From the NCBI GenBank assembly GCA_020051025.1, contig JAGVJS010000010.1, forward strand, positions 1 through 14,169: a DNA stretch of 14,169 bases, written 5' to 3'. The translations under genes were made by a program, and so were the position numbers. Below, piece by piece: positions 6,573 to 14,169 of the stretch (the first letter of the stretch is position 1; the number at the start of each line of letters is the position of its first letter). The notes under the pieces are model-generated. The model was not told the DNA's origin. It was given only the letters and a program-made list of their open reading frames with translations, and did no database searches. This DNA comes from Sphingobium sp. (lineage in GTDB: Bacteria > Pseudomonadota > Alphaproteobacteria > Sphingomonadales > Sphingomonadaceae).

Positions 6573-7445
6573 TCACGCGGCCCACCCGTTCACTTCCATC
6601 CACTTTTCGCAGCTGCCCTTCGCCATGTCGCGCACCTGGCCCATATAGCTGGCGCGTTCCTGCACGGAGATCACGCCGCGCGCCTGAAGCAGGTTGAAGG
6701 TGTGGCTGGCCTTGATCGCCTGTTCGAACGCAGCCAGCGGTACGCCGTTGTCGATGCACTGGTCATATTCCGCGCGGCAATCCTTGAACCAGCGGAACAG
6801 CTTTTCGGTGTCGGCGACCTCGAAATTCCATTTCGACATCTGCCGCTCATTTTCGAGGAAGACGTCGCCATAGGTGACGCCGGCATCGTTGAATTTCAGG
6901 TCATAGACGCTGTCGACGCCCTGAATATACATGGCCAGCCGTTCGAGGCCGTAGGTCAGTTCGCCCGCGACCGGCTTGCAGTCGAAGCCGCCCATCTGCT
7001 GAAAATAGGTGAACTGCGTGACTTCCATCCCGTCGCACCACACTTCCCAGCCAAGCCCCCAGGCGCCCAGCGTCGGGCTTTCCCAGTCATCCTCGACAAA
7101 GCGGATATCATGCACCAGCGGGTCGATGCCGATCTCCACCAGCGACCCCAGATACAGCTCCTGAAGGTTCGCCGGCGACGGCTTCATGATCACCTGATAC
7201 TGGTAATAATGCTGGAGCCGGTTCGGGTTTTCGCCATAGCGGCCATCCGTGGGCCGGCGGCTGGGCTGCACATAGGCGGCGTTCCAGGCGTTCGGTCCCA
7301 GCGCGCGCAGCGTGGTCGCGGGGTGGAAGGTGCCCGCGCCGACCTCCATGTCGAGCGGCTGGAGAATGACGCAGCCCTGCTTCCCCCAATAGGCATGCAG
7401 GGTCAGGATCAGGTCCTGGAAGGAAAGCACTTTGCCTTCGGCCAC
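6573..7445 (-). CDS. glyQ: Glycyl-tRNA synthetase alpha subunit
   Basis: The catalytic subunit of the alpha2beta2 glycyl-tRNA synthetase forms glycyl-adenylate and charges tRNA-Gly in the cytoplasm together with GlyS. At 290 residues it is close to the usual ~300. Family signatures are plain throughout: [19 protein letters not shown] near the start, [37 protein letters not shown], and the class II core [19 protein letters not shown] followed by [20 protein letters not shown]. The start codon is GTG (7443-7445), with TGAGGA ending 6 bases ahead of it. It is the first gene of the glyQ-glyS unit and is divergent from the TraB/GumN pair. Confidence 0.97.
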   Translation of the reverse strand: MAEGKVLSFQDLILTLHAYWGKQGCVILQPLDMEVGAGTFHPATTLRALGPNAWNAAYVQPSRRPTDGRYGENPNRLQHYYQYQVIMKPSPANLQELYLGSLVEIGIDPLVHDIRFVEDDWESPTLGAWGLGWEVWCDGMEVTQFTYFQQMGGFDCKPVAGELTYGLERLAMYIQGVDSVYDLKFNDAGVTYGDVFLENERQMSKWNFEVADTEKLFRWFKDCRAEYDQCIDNGVPLAAFEQAIKASHTFNLLQARGVISVQERASYMGQVRDMAKGSCEKWMEVNGWAA

Positions 7446-7498
7446 GGATAGTCCTCAAAAATTGCTCTATAGAATGTCGCGCGCCTTGGCGCATGGCA

Positions 7499-7527
7499 GT
7501 CATAGGGTCAAGGGAAAGCGGCGGCAA
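7499..7527 (-). promoter_or_regulatory. Possible glyQ promoter
   Basis: On the - strand, TTGCCG (7522-7527) and TATGAC (7499-7504) are 17 bases apart and about 54 bases upstream of the GTG start. A rival -10, TATAGA, lies closer to the gene but has no acceptable -35. No convincing promoter was found for the divergent + strand genes in the same gap. Confidence 0.3.
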
Positions 7528-7584
7528 ACAGGGTTAAACGGCTTGCCCTTGCGCCGCCCTCTCCCCATTGAAGGAGGCATGAAG

Positions 7585-8505
7585 ATGCTCCCCACCCTGT
7601 TCCGGGCGCTGCCCCGCACCATCGCTGCCACGCTGCTGATGATCGGCGGCGTGGCGCAGGCCCGCACGGCCGACAACCTCGACCTTCGGGCCACCCCTGC
7701 CCTGTGGCAGGTGCAGGATGCCGACACCACCATCTATCTGTTCGGCACCGTCCATGTGATGAAGCCGGATATCGACTGGTTTCACGGCGACGTGAAGCGC
7801 GCCTTCGACCGGTCCGATACGCTGGTGCTGGAGATTATCGAGCCGGATGATCCACAGGCGATCGGCACGGCCATGGCCGGCATGGCGCTGGCAAAGGACG
7901 GGGTGAAGCTGTCCGACCGGCTCACGCCCGAAGCCCGCGTCAAATATCAAGCGGCGATGGAAGCCAACAGCCTGCCCTGGCAGACGTTCGACATGTTCAA
8001 CCCGTGGATGAGCGGCATGGCCCTGTCGGTCGCGCCGCTCGAAAAGCTGGGCTACAAAAATGATCTGGGCGCGGAGAAGATCCTGCGCAGCGCCGCCACC
8101 ACCGCCGGCAAGAAAGTCGATGCGCTGGAGACGGTCGAGCAGCAATTGGGCTTCTTCGCCGGCCTGCCGATGGAACAGCAAGTGCAGTTCCTGAACGCCA
8201 CGGTCGACGGGCTGCCCGACATGGAAAAGGAATTTGGCGACCTGCTGCGCTACTGGCGGACCGGCCAGCCGGACAAGCTGGCGAAATCCATGAACGAATC
8301 GCTCGAAACCACGCCGGAGCTGGCGCGGGTGCTGCTGACCGGCCGCAACGCCAACTGGGCCAAGTGGATCAAGGCGCGCCTTGCTCAGCCGGGCACCGTC
8401 TTCGTCGCGGTCGGCGCGGGCCATCTCGCCGGCAAGGGCAGCGTGCAGGAACAGCTCAAGGCGCTGGGCGTCCCGACGAAACGCCTCAAGGAGGTCAAGC
8501 CATGA
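7585..8505 (+). CDS. TraB/GumN family protein, exported
   Basis: A 306-residue member of the TraB/PrgY/GumN family, some members of which (Tiki) are metal-dependent proteases; the bacterial GumN-type proteins have no settled role. The frame is open from 7432, but AAGGAGG (7571-7577) lies 7 bases before the ATG at 7585, which begins a typical signal peptide (basic LFRALPR, hydrophobic TIAATLLMIGG, cleavage after VAQA near residue 26). That places the protein in the periplasm. Both hallmark GxxH motifs are present: GTVH at residues 54-57 in IYLFGTVHVMKPD, and GAGH at 277-280 near the C terminus. Acidic residues in LVLEIIEPDD follow the first motif, as in the family. It overlaps the next gene by 4 bases (ATGA), which indicates translational coupling. 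Confidence 0.9.
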   Translation: MLPTLFRALPRTIAATLLMIGGVAQARTADNLDLRATPALWQVQDADTTIYLFGTVHVMKPDIDWFHGDVKRAFDRSDTLVLEIIEPDDPQAIGTAMAGMALAKDGVKLSDRLTPEARVKYQAAMEANSLPWQTFDMFNPWMSGMALSVAPLEKLGYKNDLGAEKILRSAATTAGKKVDALETVEQQLGFFAGLPMEQQVQFLNATVDGLPDMEKEFGDLLRYWRTGQPDKLAKSMNESLETTPELARVLLTGRNANWAKWIKARLAQPGTVFVAVGAGHLAGKGSVQEQLKALGVPTKRLKEVKP

Positions 8506-9389
8506 AGCCGATCCTCACCCGCCTGCTGGCACTGTTAGCGCTGACGCTGGTCGCGGCTTGCGGAGAGGAACCCGCCCCTCCCGCCAAGACAGAGGGCGGC
8601 CCGGCCCTGTGGCAGGTGCAGCGCGGCACCTTCAACGGCTGGCTGTTCGGCACCATCCATGTCCTGCCCAAGGGCGTGGCGTGGGAAACGCCGGCGATCA
8701 AGGAAGCCATGGGCGCATCCGACCGGCTGATCCTGGAAGCCGCCGACTTGCAGGATGAACAGAAGACGCTGGCCCTGTTCGAAAAGATGGGCCGCAGCCC
8801 CGGCCTGCCGCCGCTGGAAAAGCGCGTCCCCGATGGCGAGCAGGCGGCACTGGGCAGGATCATGGCCGATGGCGGCACCAACAGCCAGCTTCTGTCCGGC
8901 TATGAAAGCTGGGCCGCCGCAATGCTGCTGTCTGCCTCCAGCCAGGAGGGGCTGAACGTCAGCCAGAGCGACGGCGTCGAACCAGTGCTGATCGCCGCTT
9001 ACAAGAAAGCCGGCAAGCCGATCGGCGGGCTGGAAACGGTAGAGCGCCAGTTTGCCGCCTTCGACACGCTGCCTGATAGCGCGCAATCGGCGCTGCTGGT
9101 GCAGACCATCCATGAAGCCAAGGGGATGAAGGCGCTCTACGACCGCATCCTCACCGCCTGGTCGAAGGGCGATATGGAGGCGATCGCGAAGGAAGACAAG
9201 GTCGGCGAACAGCCCGACCCGATGGTTGAGGAAGCGGTGCTGGTGGAGCGCAACCGCGACTGGGTGAAGGCGATTGAGCCGATGCAGGGCCGCCCCTTCA
9301 TCGCCGTGGGTGCGGGTCATCTGACCGGGCGCGAGAACCTGATCGACCTGCTGAAGGCCAAGGGGTTCACGATCACGCGGGTGCAATAA
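8502..9389 (+). CDS. TraB/GumN family lipoprotein
   Basis: A 295-residue second member of the same family. The ATG overlaps the stop of the upstream gene (ATGA), and AAGGAGG (8488-8494) lies 7 bases ahead. The N terminus is a lipoprotein signal: KPILTR, a leucine/alanine core, then lipobox VAAC with Cys20, followed by GEEPAPP. No Asp stands at position +2, so Lol sorting to the outer membrane is expected. The family motifs are PALWQVQ, GTIH (50-53) and GAGH (270-273). It shares PALWQVQ, LFGT-H, the 'GLETVE-Q' segment and the VGAGHL end with its neighbour, but is otherwise well diverged, so the duplication is old. A soluble and a lipidated paralogue are made from one transcript. Their substrate is unknown. 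Confidence 0.9.
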   Translation: MKPILTRLLALLALTLVAACGEEPAPPAKTEGGPALWQVQRGTFNGWLFGTIHVLPKGVAWETPAIKEAMGASDRLILEAADLQDEQKTLALFEKMGRSPGLPPLEKRVPDGEQAALGRIMADGGTNSQLLSGYESWAAAMLLSASSQEGLNVSQSDGVEPVLIAAYKKAGKPIGGLETVERQFAAFDTLPDSAQSALLVQTIHEAKGMKALYDRILTAWSKGDMEAIAKEDKVGEQPDPMVEEAVLVERNRDWVKAIEPMQGRPFIAVGAGHLTGRENLIDLLKAKGFTITRVQ

Positions 9390-9396
9390 CTCCATC

Positions 9397-9482
9397 CGTC
9401 ATCCCAGCGAAGGCTGGGATCTCACTTCGATCTTGCAGCCCCGATTAAAGGCAGAGAGATGCCAGCCTTCGCTGGCATGACG
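9397..9482. repeat. Palindromic element, family A, intergenic copy
   Basis: Inverted 27-nt arms (9397-9423 and 9456-9482) with a 32-nt centre. Each arm is a perfect hairpin: ATCCCAGC-GAAG-GCTGGGAT (9401-9420) and ATGCCAGC-CTTC-GCTGGCAT (9459-9478). It lies 8 bases after the second TraB/GumN stop and could end that transcript, although no T run follows. It is the noncoding relative of the copy inside glyS. Confidence 0.92.
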
Positions 9483-9507
9483 AAATAGGGATTGCCGCAC
9501 CCACCCC

Positions 9508-9535
9508 TTGCCTTTCCGCCATTTCCTGCTAAAGG
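9508..9535 (+). promoter_or_regulatory. Possible rplY promoter
   Basis: TTGCCT (9508-9513) and TAAAGG (9530-9535) are 16 bases apart, ahead of a leader of roughly 65-70 bases. The TTG-containing -35 and the run GCTAAAGGGCCGC resemble housekeeping promoters of sphingomonads. A position after the repeat at 9397-9482 fits a new transcription unit. Confidence 0.4.
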
Positions 9536-9541
9536 GCCGCC

Positions 9542-9577
9542 TTCCCGCGATGGTCATCCCTGGAGGCGTGGCGGGAA
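9542..9577 (+). promoter_or_regulatory. Stem-loop in the rplY leader
   Basis: TTCCCGC (9542-9548) pairs with GCGGGAA (9571-9577) around a 22-base loop. The structure would lie at the 5' end of the rplY mRNA and ends 31 bases before the start codon. It could be a ribosomal-protein leader, but the stem is short and no known leader class was recognised. Confidence 0.25.
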
Positions 9578-9608
9578 ACTTGTATCAATTTGCTTTTGGA
9601 GACACGCA

Positions 9609-10229
9609 ATGAGCGAGCAGCTTACGCTGTCGGCCGAGGCACGCGATCGGGCAGGCAAGGGAGCCTCCCGCGCCCTCCGCCGTGAGGGCCGCGTACCCGC
9701 CGTCATCTATGGAATGAACGAAGAACCCCTGTCGATCCATGTCGAGGAAAAGCTCCTCAACAAGCAGCTCGGCACCGGCCACTTCTTCAATTCGGTCATC
9801 ATGGTCGAAGTCGGCGGCAAGACCGTCCGCACCCTCGCCAAGGACGTGGCCTTCCACCCCGTCACCGACCGTCCGCTGCACGCTGACTTCCTGCGCGTTT
9901 CGGAACATGCCACCGTTCACGTCCATGTGCCGGTGCGCTTCGCGAACGAAGACGCTTCGCCGGGCCTGAAGAAGGGTGGTGTGCTGAACATCGTGGCGCA
10001 CGACATCGAACTGGTCGTCGACGCCGCCAACATTCCTGACGAGGTCGTTGTCGACCTGACCGGTCTGGAAGTCGGCGAATCGCTGCACATCAGCGCCGTG
10101 ACCCTGCCCAAGGGCACCAAGGCTCTGCATGCCGACACCGACTTCAGCATCGCCACCGTCGTGGCCCCCTCGGCTCTCAAGAGCGCCGAAGGCGAAGCTG
10201 ACGCGGAAGCTGCTGCCGAAGGCGAATAA
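9609..10229 (+). CDS. rplY: 50S ribosomal protein bL25 (general stress protein Ctc type)
   Basis: bL25 binds 5S rRNA in the large ribosomal subunit. At 206 residues this is the long form: an N-terminal 5S rRNA-binding domain ([27 protein letters not shown], then [20 protein letters not shown]) and a C-terminal beta domain ([36 protein letters not shown]). An Ala/Glu-rich tail ends the protein, as in other alphaproteobacterial Ctc proteins. The frame is open from 9492, but GGAG (9598-9601) lies 7 bases before the ATG at 9609 and the family N terminus begins there. pth follows on the same strand, a common pairing, but here a large palindrome separates the two. Confidence 0.96.
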   Translation: MSEQLTLSAEARDRAGKGASRALRREGRVPAVIYGMNEEPLSIHVEEKLLNKQLGTGHFFNSVIMVEVGGKTVRTLAKDVAFHPVTDRPLHADFLRVSEHATVHVHVPVRFANEDASPGLKKGGVLNIVAHDIELVVDAANIPDEVVVDLTGLEVGESLHISAVTLPKGTKALHADTDFSIATVVAPSALKSAEGEADAEAAAEGE

Positions 10230-10259
10230 GCCTTTCTGCCTACGTTACGACGTAAACAG

Positions 10260-10362
10260 CCCCGTTCGGGCTGAGCGAAGTCGAAGCCTTCAACTGAGCG
10301 AAGCGAAGTTACCCTTCACTTCGCTCAGGCAGGCCCTTCGACTTCGCTCAGGGCGAACGGGG
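10260..10362. repeat. Palindromic element, family C, between rplY and pth; probable terminator
   Basis: The outer arms begin CCCCGTTCG (10260) and end CGAACGGGG (10362), pairing over about 27 bases with two mismatches. The middle holds a second inverted pair. The decamer CTGAGCGAAG occurs on + at 10271-10280 and 10294-10303, and as its complement at 10319-10328 and 10342-10351, making a nested palindrome. TTTTGTT follows directly, so the RNA hairpin would act as an intrinsic terminator of rplY. It is a larger version of the copies at 6472 and 12806. Confidence 0.88.
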
Positions 10363-10385
10363 TTTTGTTATGGGAGATGAGTGTC

Positions 10386-10955
10386 ATGCAGATCTGGGCC
10401 GGCCTCGGCAATCCGGGGCAGCAATATGCGATGCACCGGCACAATGTCGGCTTCATGGTCGCGGACCTGATCGCCGACATGTATCGTTTTTCTCCCCCGA
10501 AAAAGCAGTTCCAGGGCTGGGTGCAGGAAGGGCGGATCGGCACGGAAAAGGTCGTGCTGATCAAACCCGCCACCTTCATGAACGAAAGCGGCCGTTCGAT
10601 CGGCGAAGCGATGCGCTTCTACAAGCTTACGCCGCAGGACGTCACCGTCTTTCATGACGAACTGGACATCGTCCCGATGAAGGTCAAGGTGAAGCGCGGC
10701 GGCGGTAATGCCGGGCATAACGGCCTGCGCTCCACCGACGCGCATATCGGCAATGATTTTCGCCGCGTCCGCATCGGCATCGGTCATCCGGGGCACAAGG
10801 ACAAGGTCCATGGCTATGTGCTGGGCAATTACGCCAAGAGCGAGATGGACGCGCTGGCCGACATGCTGGGCGCGATCGGCGTGGAGGCGGAATGGCTCAC
10901 CAGGAATGACGACGTCCGCTTCATGAATGAGGTCGCACGGCGGCTCGCTGACTGA
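10386..10955 (+). CDS. pth: Peptidyl-tRNA hydrolase
   Basis: Pth hydrolyses peptidyl-tRNAs that drop off ribosomes, recycling tRNA in the cytoplasm. At 189 residues it matches the bacterial family length. All active-site residues are visible and lie one or two positions from their E. coli numbers: Asn9 in GLGNPG, catalytic His19 in HRHNVGF, Asn66 in TFMNESG, Asp91 in FHDELD and Asn112 in GGGNAGHNGLRS. An in-frame ATG at 10377 is possible, but GGAG at 10373-10376 would touch it; the ATG at 10386 has proper spacing and gives the usual MQIWAGLGNPG. The gene starts 23 bases after the palindrome that follows rplY, so it may need its own weak promoter or read-through. Confidence 0.96.
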   Translation: MQIWAGLGNPGQQYAMHRHNVGFMVADLIADMYRFSPPKKQFQGWVQEGRIGTEKVVLIKPATFMNESGRSIGEAMRFYKLTPQDVTVFHDELDIVPMKVKVKRGGGNAGHNGLRSTDAHIGNDFRRVRIGIGHPGHKDKVHGYVLGNYAKSEMDALADMLGAIGVEAEWLTRNDDVRFMNEVARRLAD

Positions 10956-10964
10956 TCGGCCTGA

Positions 10965-12689
<1,725 letters not shown>

Positions 12690-12700
12690 TCGCGTTGAAA

Positions 12701-12729
12701 GTCCGGCGCAAATCATGGTTGCGCCGGAC
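12701..12729 (+). terminator. Hairpin terminator after pgm
   Basis: A perfect 11-bp stem, GTCCGGCGCAA (12701-12711) with TTGCGCCGGAC (12719-12729), and a 7-base loop, 11 bases after the pgm stop. No U tract follows on the + strand, so termination may be inefficient or Rho-assisted. On the - strand only TTTC follows. Confidence 0.6.
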
Positions 12730-12805
12730 ACAAACTCACATCCGGGAAACAGGATAGCAATGCGCGCGCATTATGGCGTCAAGGCGTAGGATAGATTCGC
12801 CATTT

Positions 12806-12881
12806 TCCGTTCGTTTCGAGCGTAGTCGAGAAACTGGAAGGTCGCGCTATCCGCTTCTCGACTTCGCTCGAAGCGAACGGA
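12806..12881. repeat. Palindromic element, family C, upstream of the DUF2490 gene
   Basis: Arms 12807-12832 and 12855-12880 agree at 24 of 26 positions around a 22-nt centre. The right arm carries the complement of GAGCGAAGTCGA, the core shared with the copies at 6472 and 10260. The element fills part of the 244-base gap between pgm and the next gene and ends 53 bases before that start codon. The rest of the gap holds the pgm terminator and no clear promoter. Confidence 0.9.
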
Positions 12882-12933
12882 TCAATGTCATTCCGTCCGA
12901 AAGACGGGATCATTTGCTGTTTCAGGGACCATC

Positions 12934-13617
12934 ATGCGCCGCCTTGCCTTTTGCCTGTCCGCCTGCCTTGCCATCCTCTCCAGCCCGGCCGGTGCGGCGA
13001 CCCGCGAAGACGAGCAATTCTGGCTCAACCTGACCGCCATGGGGTCGATCAAGGACGAACTGGTCTATTTCGCGGAAATCCAGCCGCGAATCGGCGACGG
13101 CATATCGCGCGTGGATCAGTCGCTGTTCCGCGGCGCGCTGGGCTGGAAACTCTCGCCCACCATGACGCTCTATCAGGGCTATGCCCATGTCGTCGTGCCG
13201 ATCGAGGGTGGCAAGGATATCAATGAGGAGCGCAGTTTTCAGCAACTGAGCTGGACGCTGGGCAAGCCTTGGGACGGTGAACTCTCCTCCCGCACCCGGC
13301 TGGAGCAGCGCTGGCGTTCGGACGGCGACGATATGGGGTGGCGCCTGCGCGAAATGCTCCGCTACGAAAAGCCGCTCAAGCCCGGCAGCGATGCTGTCAA
13401 CGCGCTGGTCTATGCGGAGGGCTTCGCGGCACTCAACGACACAGATTGGGGTGCGCGCGCCGGCTTCGACCAGCTGCGCAGCTTCGTCGGCGCGGAAATC
13501 GGCCTGCCCGGCGCATCGACGCTGGAAGTCGGCTATCTCAACCAGCTGGTCAACCAGCGCGCCGGCAATACGCGCGTCAATCACGTCGCGTCAGTGACGC
13601 TGTTCTTCCGCCACTAG
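12934..13617 (+). CDS. DUF2490 family protein, exported, probably outer-membrane beta barrel
   Basis: A 227-residue protein of the DUF2490 family, function unknown. Residues 1-22 are a Sec signal peptide (RR, then LAFCLSACLAILSS, with AGA-A near the cleavage site). The mature part begins EDEQFWLNLTAMGSI and continues as alternating strands rich in aromatic and charged residues (VYFAEIQPRIGDG, YQGYAHVV, ELSSRTRLEQRWR, RLREMLRYEKPL, STLEVGYLNQLVNQ). It ends in VASVTLFFRH; the aromatic near-terminal residues are typical of outer-membrane barrels. AGGGA lies 5 bases before the ATG. It is a single gene, with no partner on the same strand in view. Confidence 0.85.
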   Translation: MRRLAFCLSACLAILSSPAGAATREDEQFWLNLTAMGSIKDELVYFAEIQPRIGDGISRVDQSLFRGALGWKLSPTMTLYQGYAHVVVPIEGGKDINEERSFQQLSWTLGKPWDGELSSRTRLEQRWRSDGDDMGWRLREMLRYEKPLKPGSDAVNALVYAEGFAALNDTDWGARAGFDQLRSFVGAEIGLPGASTLEVGYLNQLVNQRAGNTRVNHVASVTLFFRH

Positions 13618-13761
13618 GTCAACACAAGCCTTTGATTATAAAAGAAAATAGGATTCAATCGCCACAAACGTCAGCGTAGTTCGACAGAAAATCAAGCTAT
13701 TACAGCGACTTAAAAATCAAAAAAACCGAAACATCTGTCGCACTCGTTGTCGCAAACGGGG
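13618..13761. other. AT-rich intergenic region between convergent genes
   Basis: This gap between two convergent genes is far more AT-rich than its surroundings, with A-runs near 13640-13650 and 13709-13724. I found no hairpin with a T tract, so no intrinsic terminator for either gene. TGTCGCA occurs twice (13736-13742 and 13748-13754), 12 bases apart, just beyond the stop of the - strand gene. No ORF or RNA gene was recognised. Confidence 0.5.
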
Positions 13762-14169
13762 TCAGCGGCCATTGTCCGCGATGATATCCACCCCGGTCTT
13801 GCCGCCCGGCGCGTCGGTGAAGAGGATGAAATAGGCGCTGCCATCGGCACTCCGCGTGCCGCCCAGCACATGGTCGCCGCCCATCACCTTATGCTCGCCA
13901 TCATAGCCGGCACGCCGCGCCAGCGTATAATAATAGTCCATCACGCCCTGCCGCGGCACCGCCGTCACAAAGCTCGCCGCGCGCAAGGTACAGCCATCCG
14001 CCTGGGCCCCTGCCGCCTCGGTCAGTTGCGCGCCGGGGTAAAGGGCAAAGGGGTCCGGCAGGCGCTGTGCCCATTCCATCCCGTAATTCAGTTTCTTCGC
14101 GCAATTGCCCTTCCCCGCGCCGTCCCGCGCGATCGCGCCCAGCGTCACGGTGGATGCCAGCGCCTCGCC
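13762..14169 (-). CDS. Hypothetical protein, N terminus outside window
   Basis: The last 135 codons of a - strand gene whose start lies beyond the right edge. A GTG at 14146-14148 could be a start but has no clear Shine-Dalgarno, and the frame stays open upstream (GEALAST before VTLGAIA). That stretch could be the end of a signal peptide or of a longer protein. I do not recognise the family. Visible features are two cysteines (GNCAKKL and DGCTLRA) that could form a disulphide, a hydrophobic start, LPDPFALYPGAQLTEAAG, the helix VMDYYYTLARRAGYDGEH, and a Gly-rich C terminus (GGDHVLGGTRSADGSAYFIL, ending GVDIIADNG). A small exported alpha/beta domain is the best guess. Coding is supported by consistent GC-rich third positions and sensible composition. 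Confidence 0.7.
   Translation of the reverse strand, partial: GEALASTVTLGAIARDGAGKGNCAKKLNYGMEWAQRLPDPFALYPGAQLTEAAGAQADGCTLRAASFVTAVPRQGVMDYYYTLARRAGYDGEHKVMGGDHVLGGTRSADGSAYFILFTDAPGGKTGVDIIADNGR

Noticed and set aside
4336..6648. Long + strand open frames antisense to glyS (4336-5652 and 5776-6648)
   Set aside because: They are mirror frames of glyS with the same reversed-codon composition, no ribosome-binding site and no domain signature.
7432..7584. Upstream start for the first TraB/GumN gene
   Set aside because: It would overlap glyQ and bury the signal peptide behind about 50 unrelated residues; the AAGGAGG before 7585 is decisive.
12773..13033. Small open frame across the family C repeat before the DUF2490 gene
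   Set aside because: It reads through the palindrome and out of frame into the DUF2490 gene, with no ribosome-binding site.

Overview
The window looks like chromosomal DNA of a GC-rich alphaproteobacterium, most likely a sphingomonad (Sphingobium/Sphingomonas type). I base this on GC-rich codon use, the family resemblance of the proteins, an inosine-type tRNA-Arg(ACG), and interspersed palindromic repeats of the 'VTPAKAG / PAFAG' kind that are common in these genomes. No similarity search was run; family calls come from motifs read in the translations.

Layout. The left edge holds the 3' third of cobQ (cobyric acid synthase, + strand). Two identical tRNA-Arg(ACG) genes follow in tandem on the - strand, with a terminator after them and a probable shared promoter before them. 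A small membrane-anchored helix-hairpin-helix protein (+) converges on ppdK (-) across a strong bidirectional terminator. A - strand block comes next: glyQ, then glyS (the two glycyl-tRNA synthetase subunits), then ppdK (pyruvate phosphate dikinase), which has its own complex upstream region. Divergent from glyQ are two overlapping TraB/GumN-family genes (+), one exported and one a lipoprotein. Then come rplY (bL25) and pth (peptidyl-tRNA hydrolase), pgm (phosphoglucomutase) behind a large inverted repeat, a DUF2490 outer-membrane-like protein, and at the right edge (-) a truncated hypothetical protein.

How the genes fit together. Most are housekeeping genes: translation (tRNA-Arg x2, glyQS, rplY, pth), central carbon (ppdK makes PEP from pyruvate; pgm interconverts glucose 1- and 6-phosphate) and cobalamin synthesis. 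The TraB/GumN pair and the DUF2490 protein are envelope proteins of unknown detailed role. I saw no transposase, integrase, CRISPR array, defence system or toxin.

The most unusual signal is a set of palindromic elements of three sequence families (A, B, C). Four of the six copies share one geometry: two inverted arms of 26-28 nt separated by 22 nt. Three of the six sit in glyQS: one just ahead of the glyS start codon and two read in frame inside the glyS coding sequence. A second signal is a motif shared at 14 of 17 positions between the upstream regions of ppdK and pgm, which may be a common operator for two carbon-metabolism genes.
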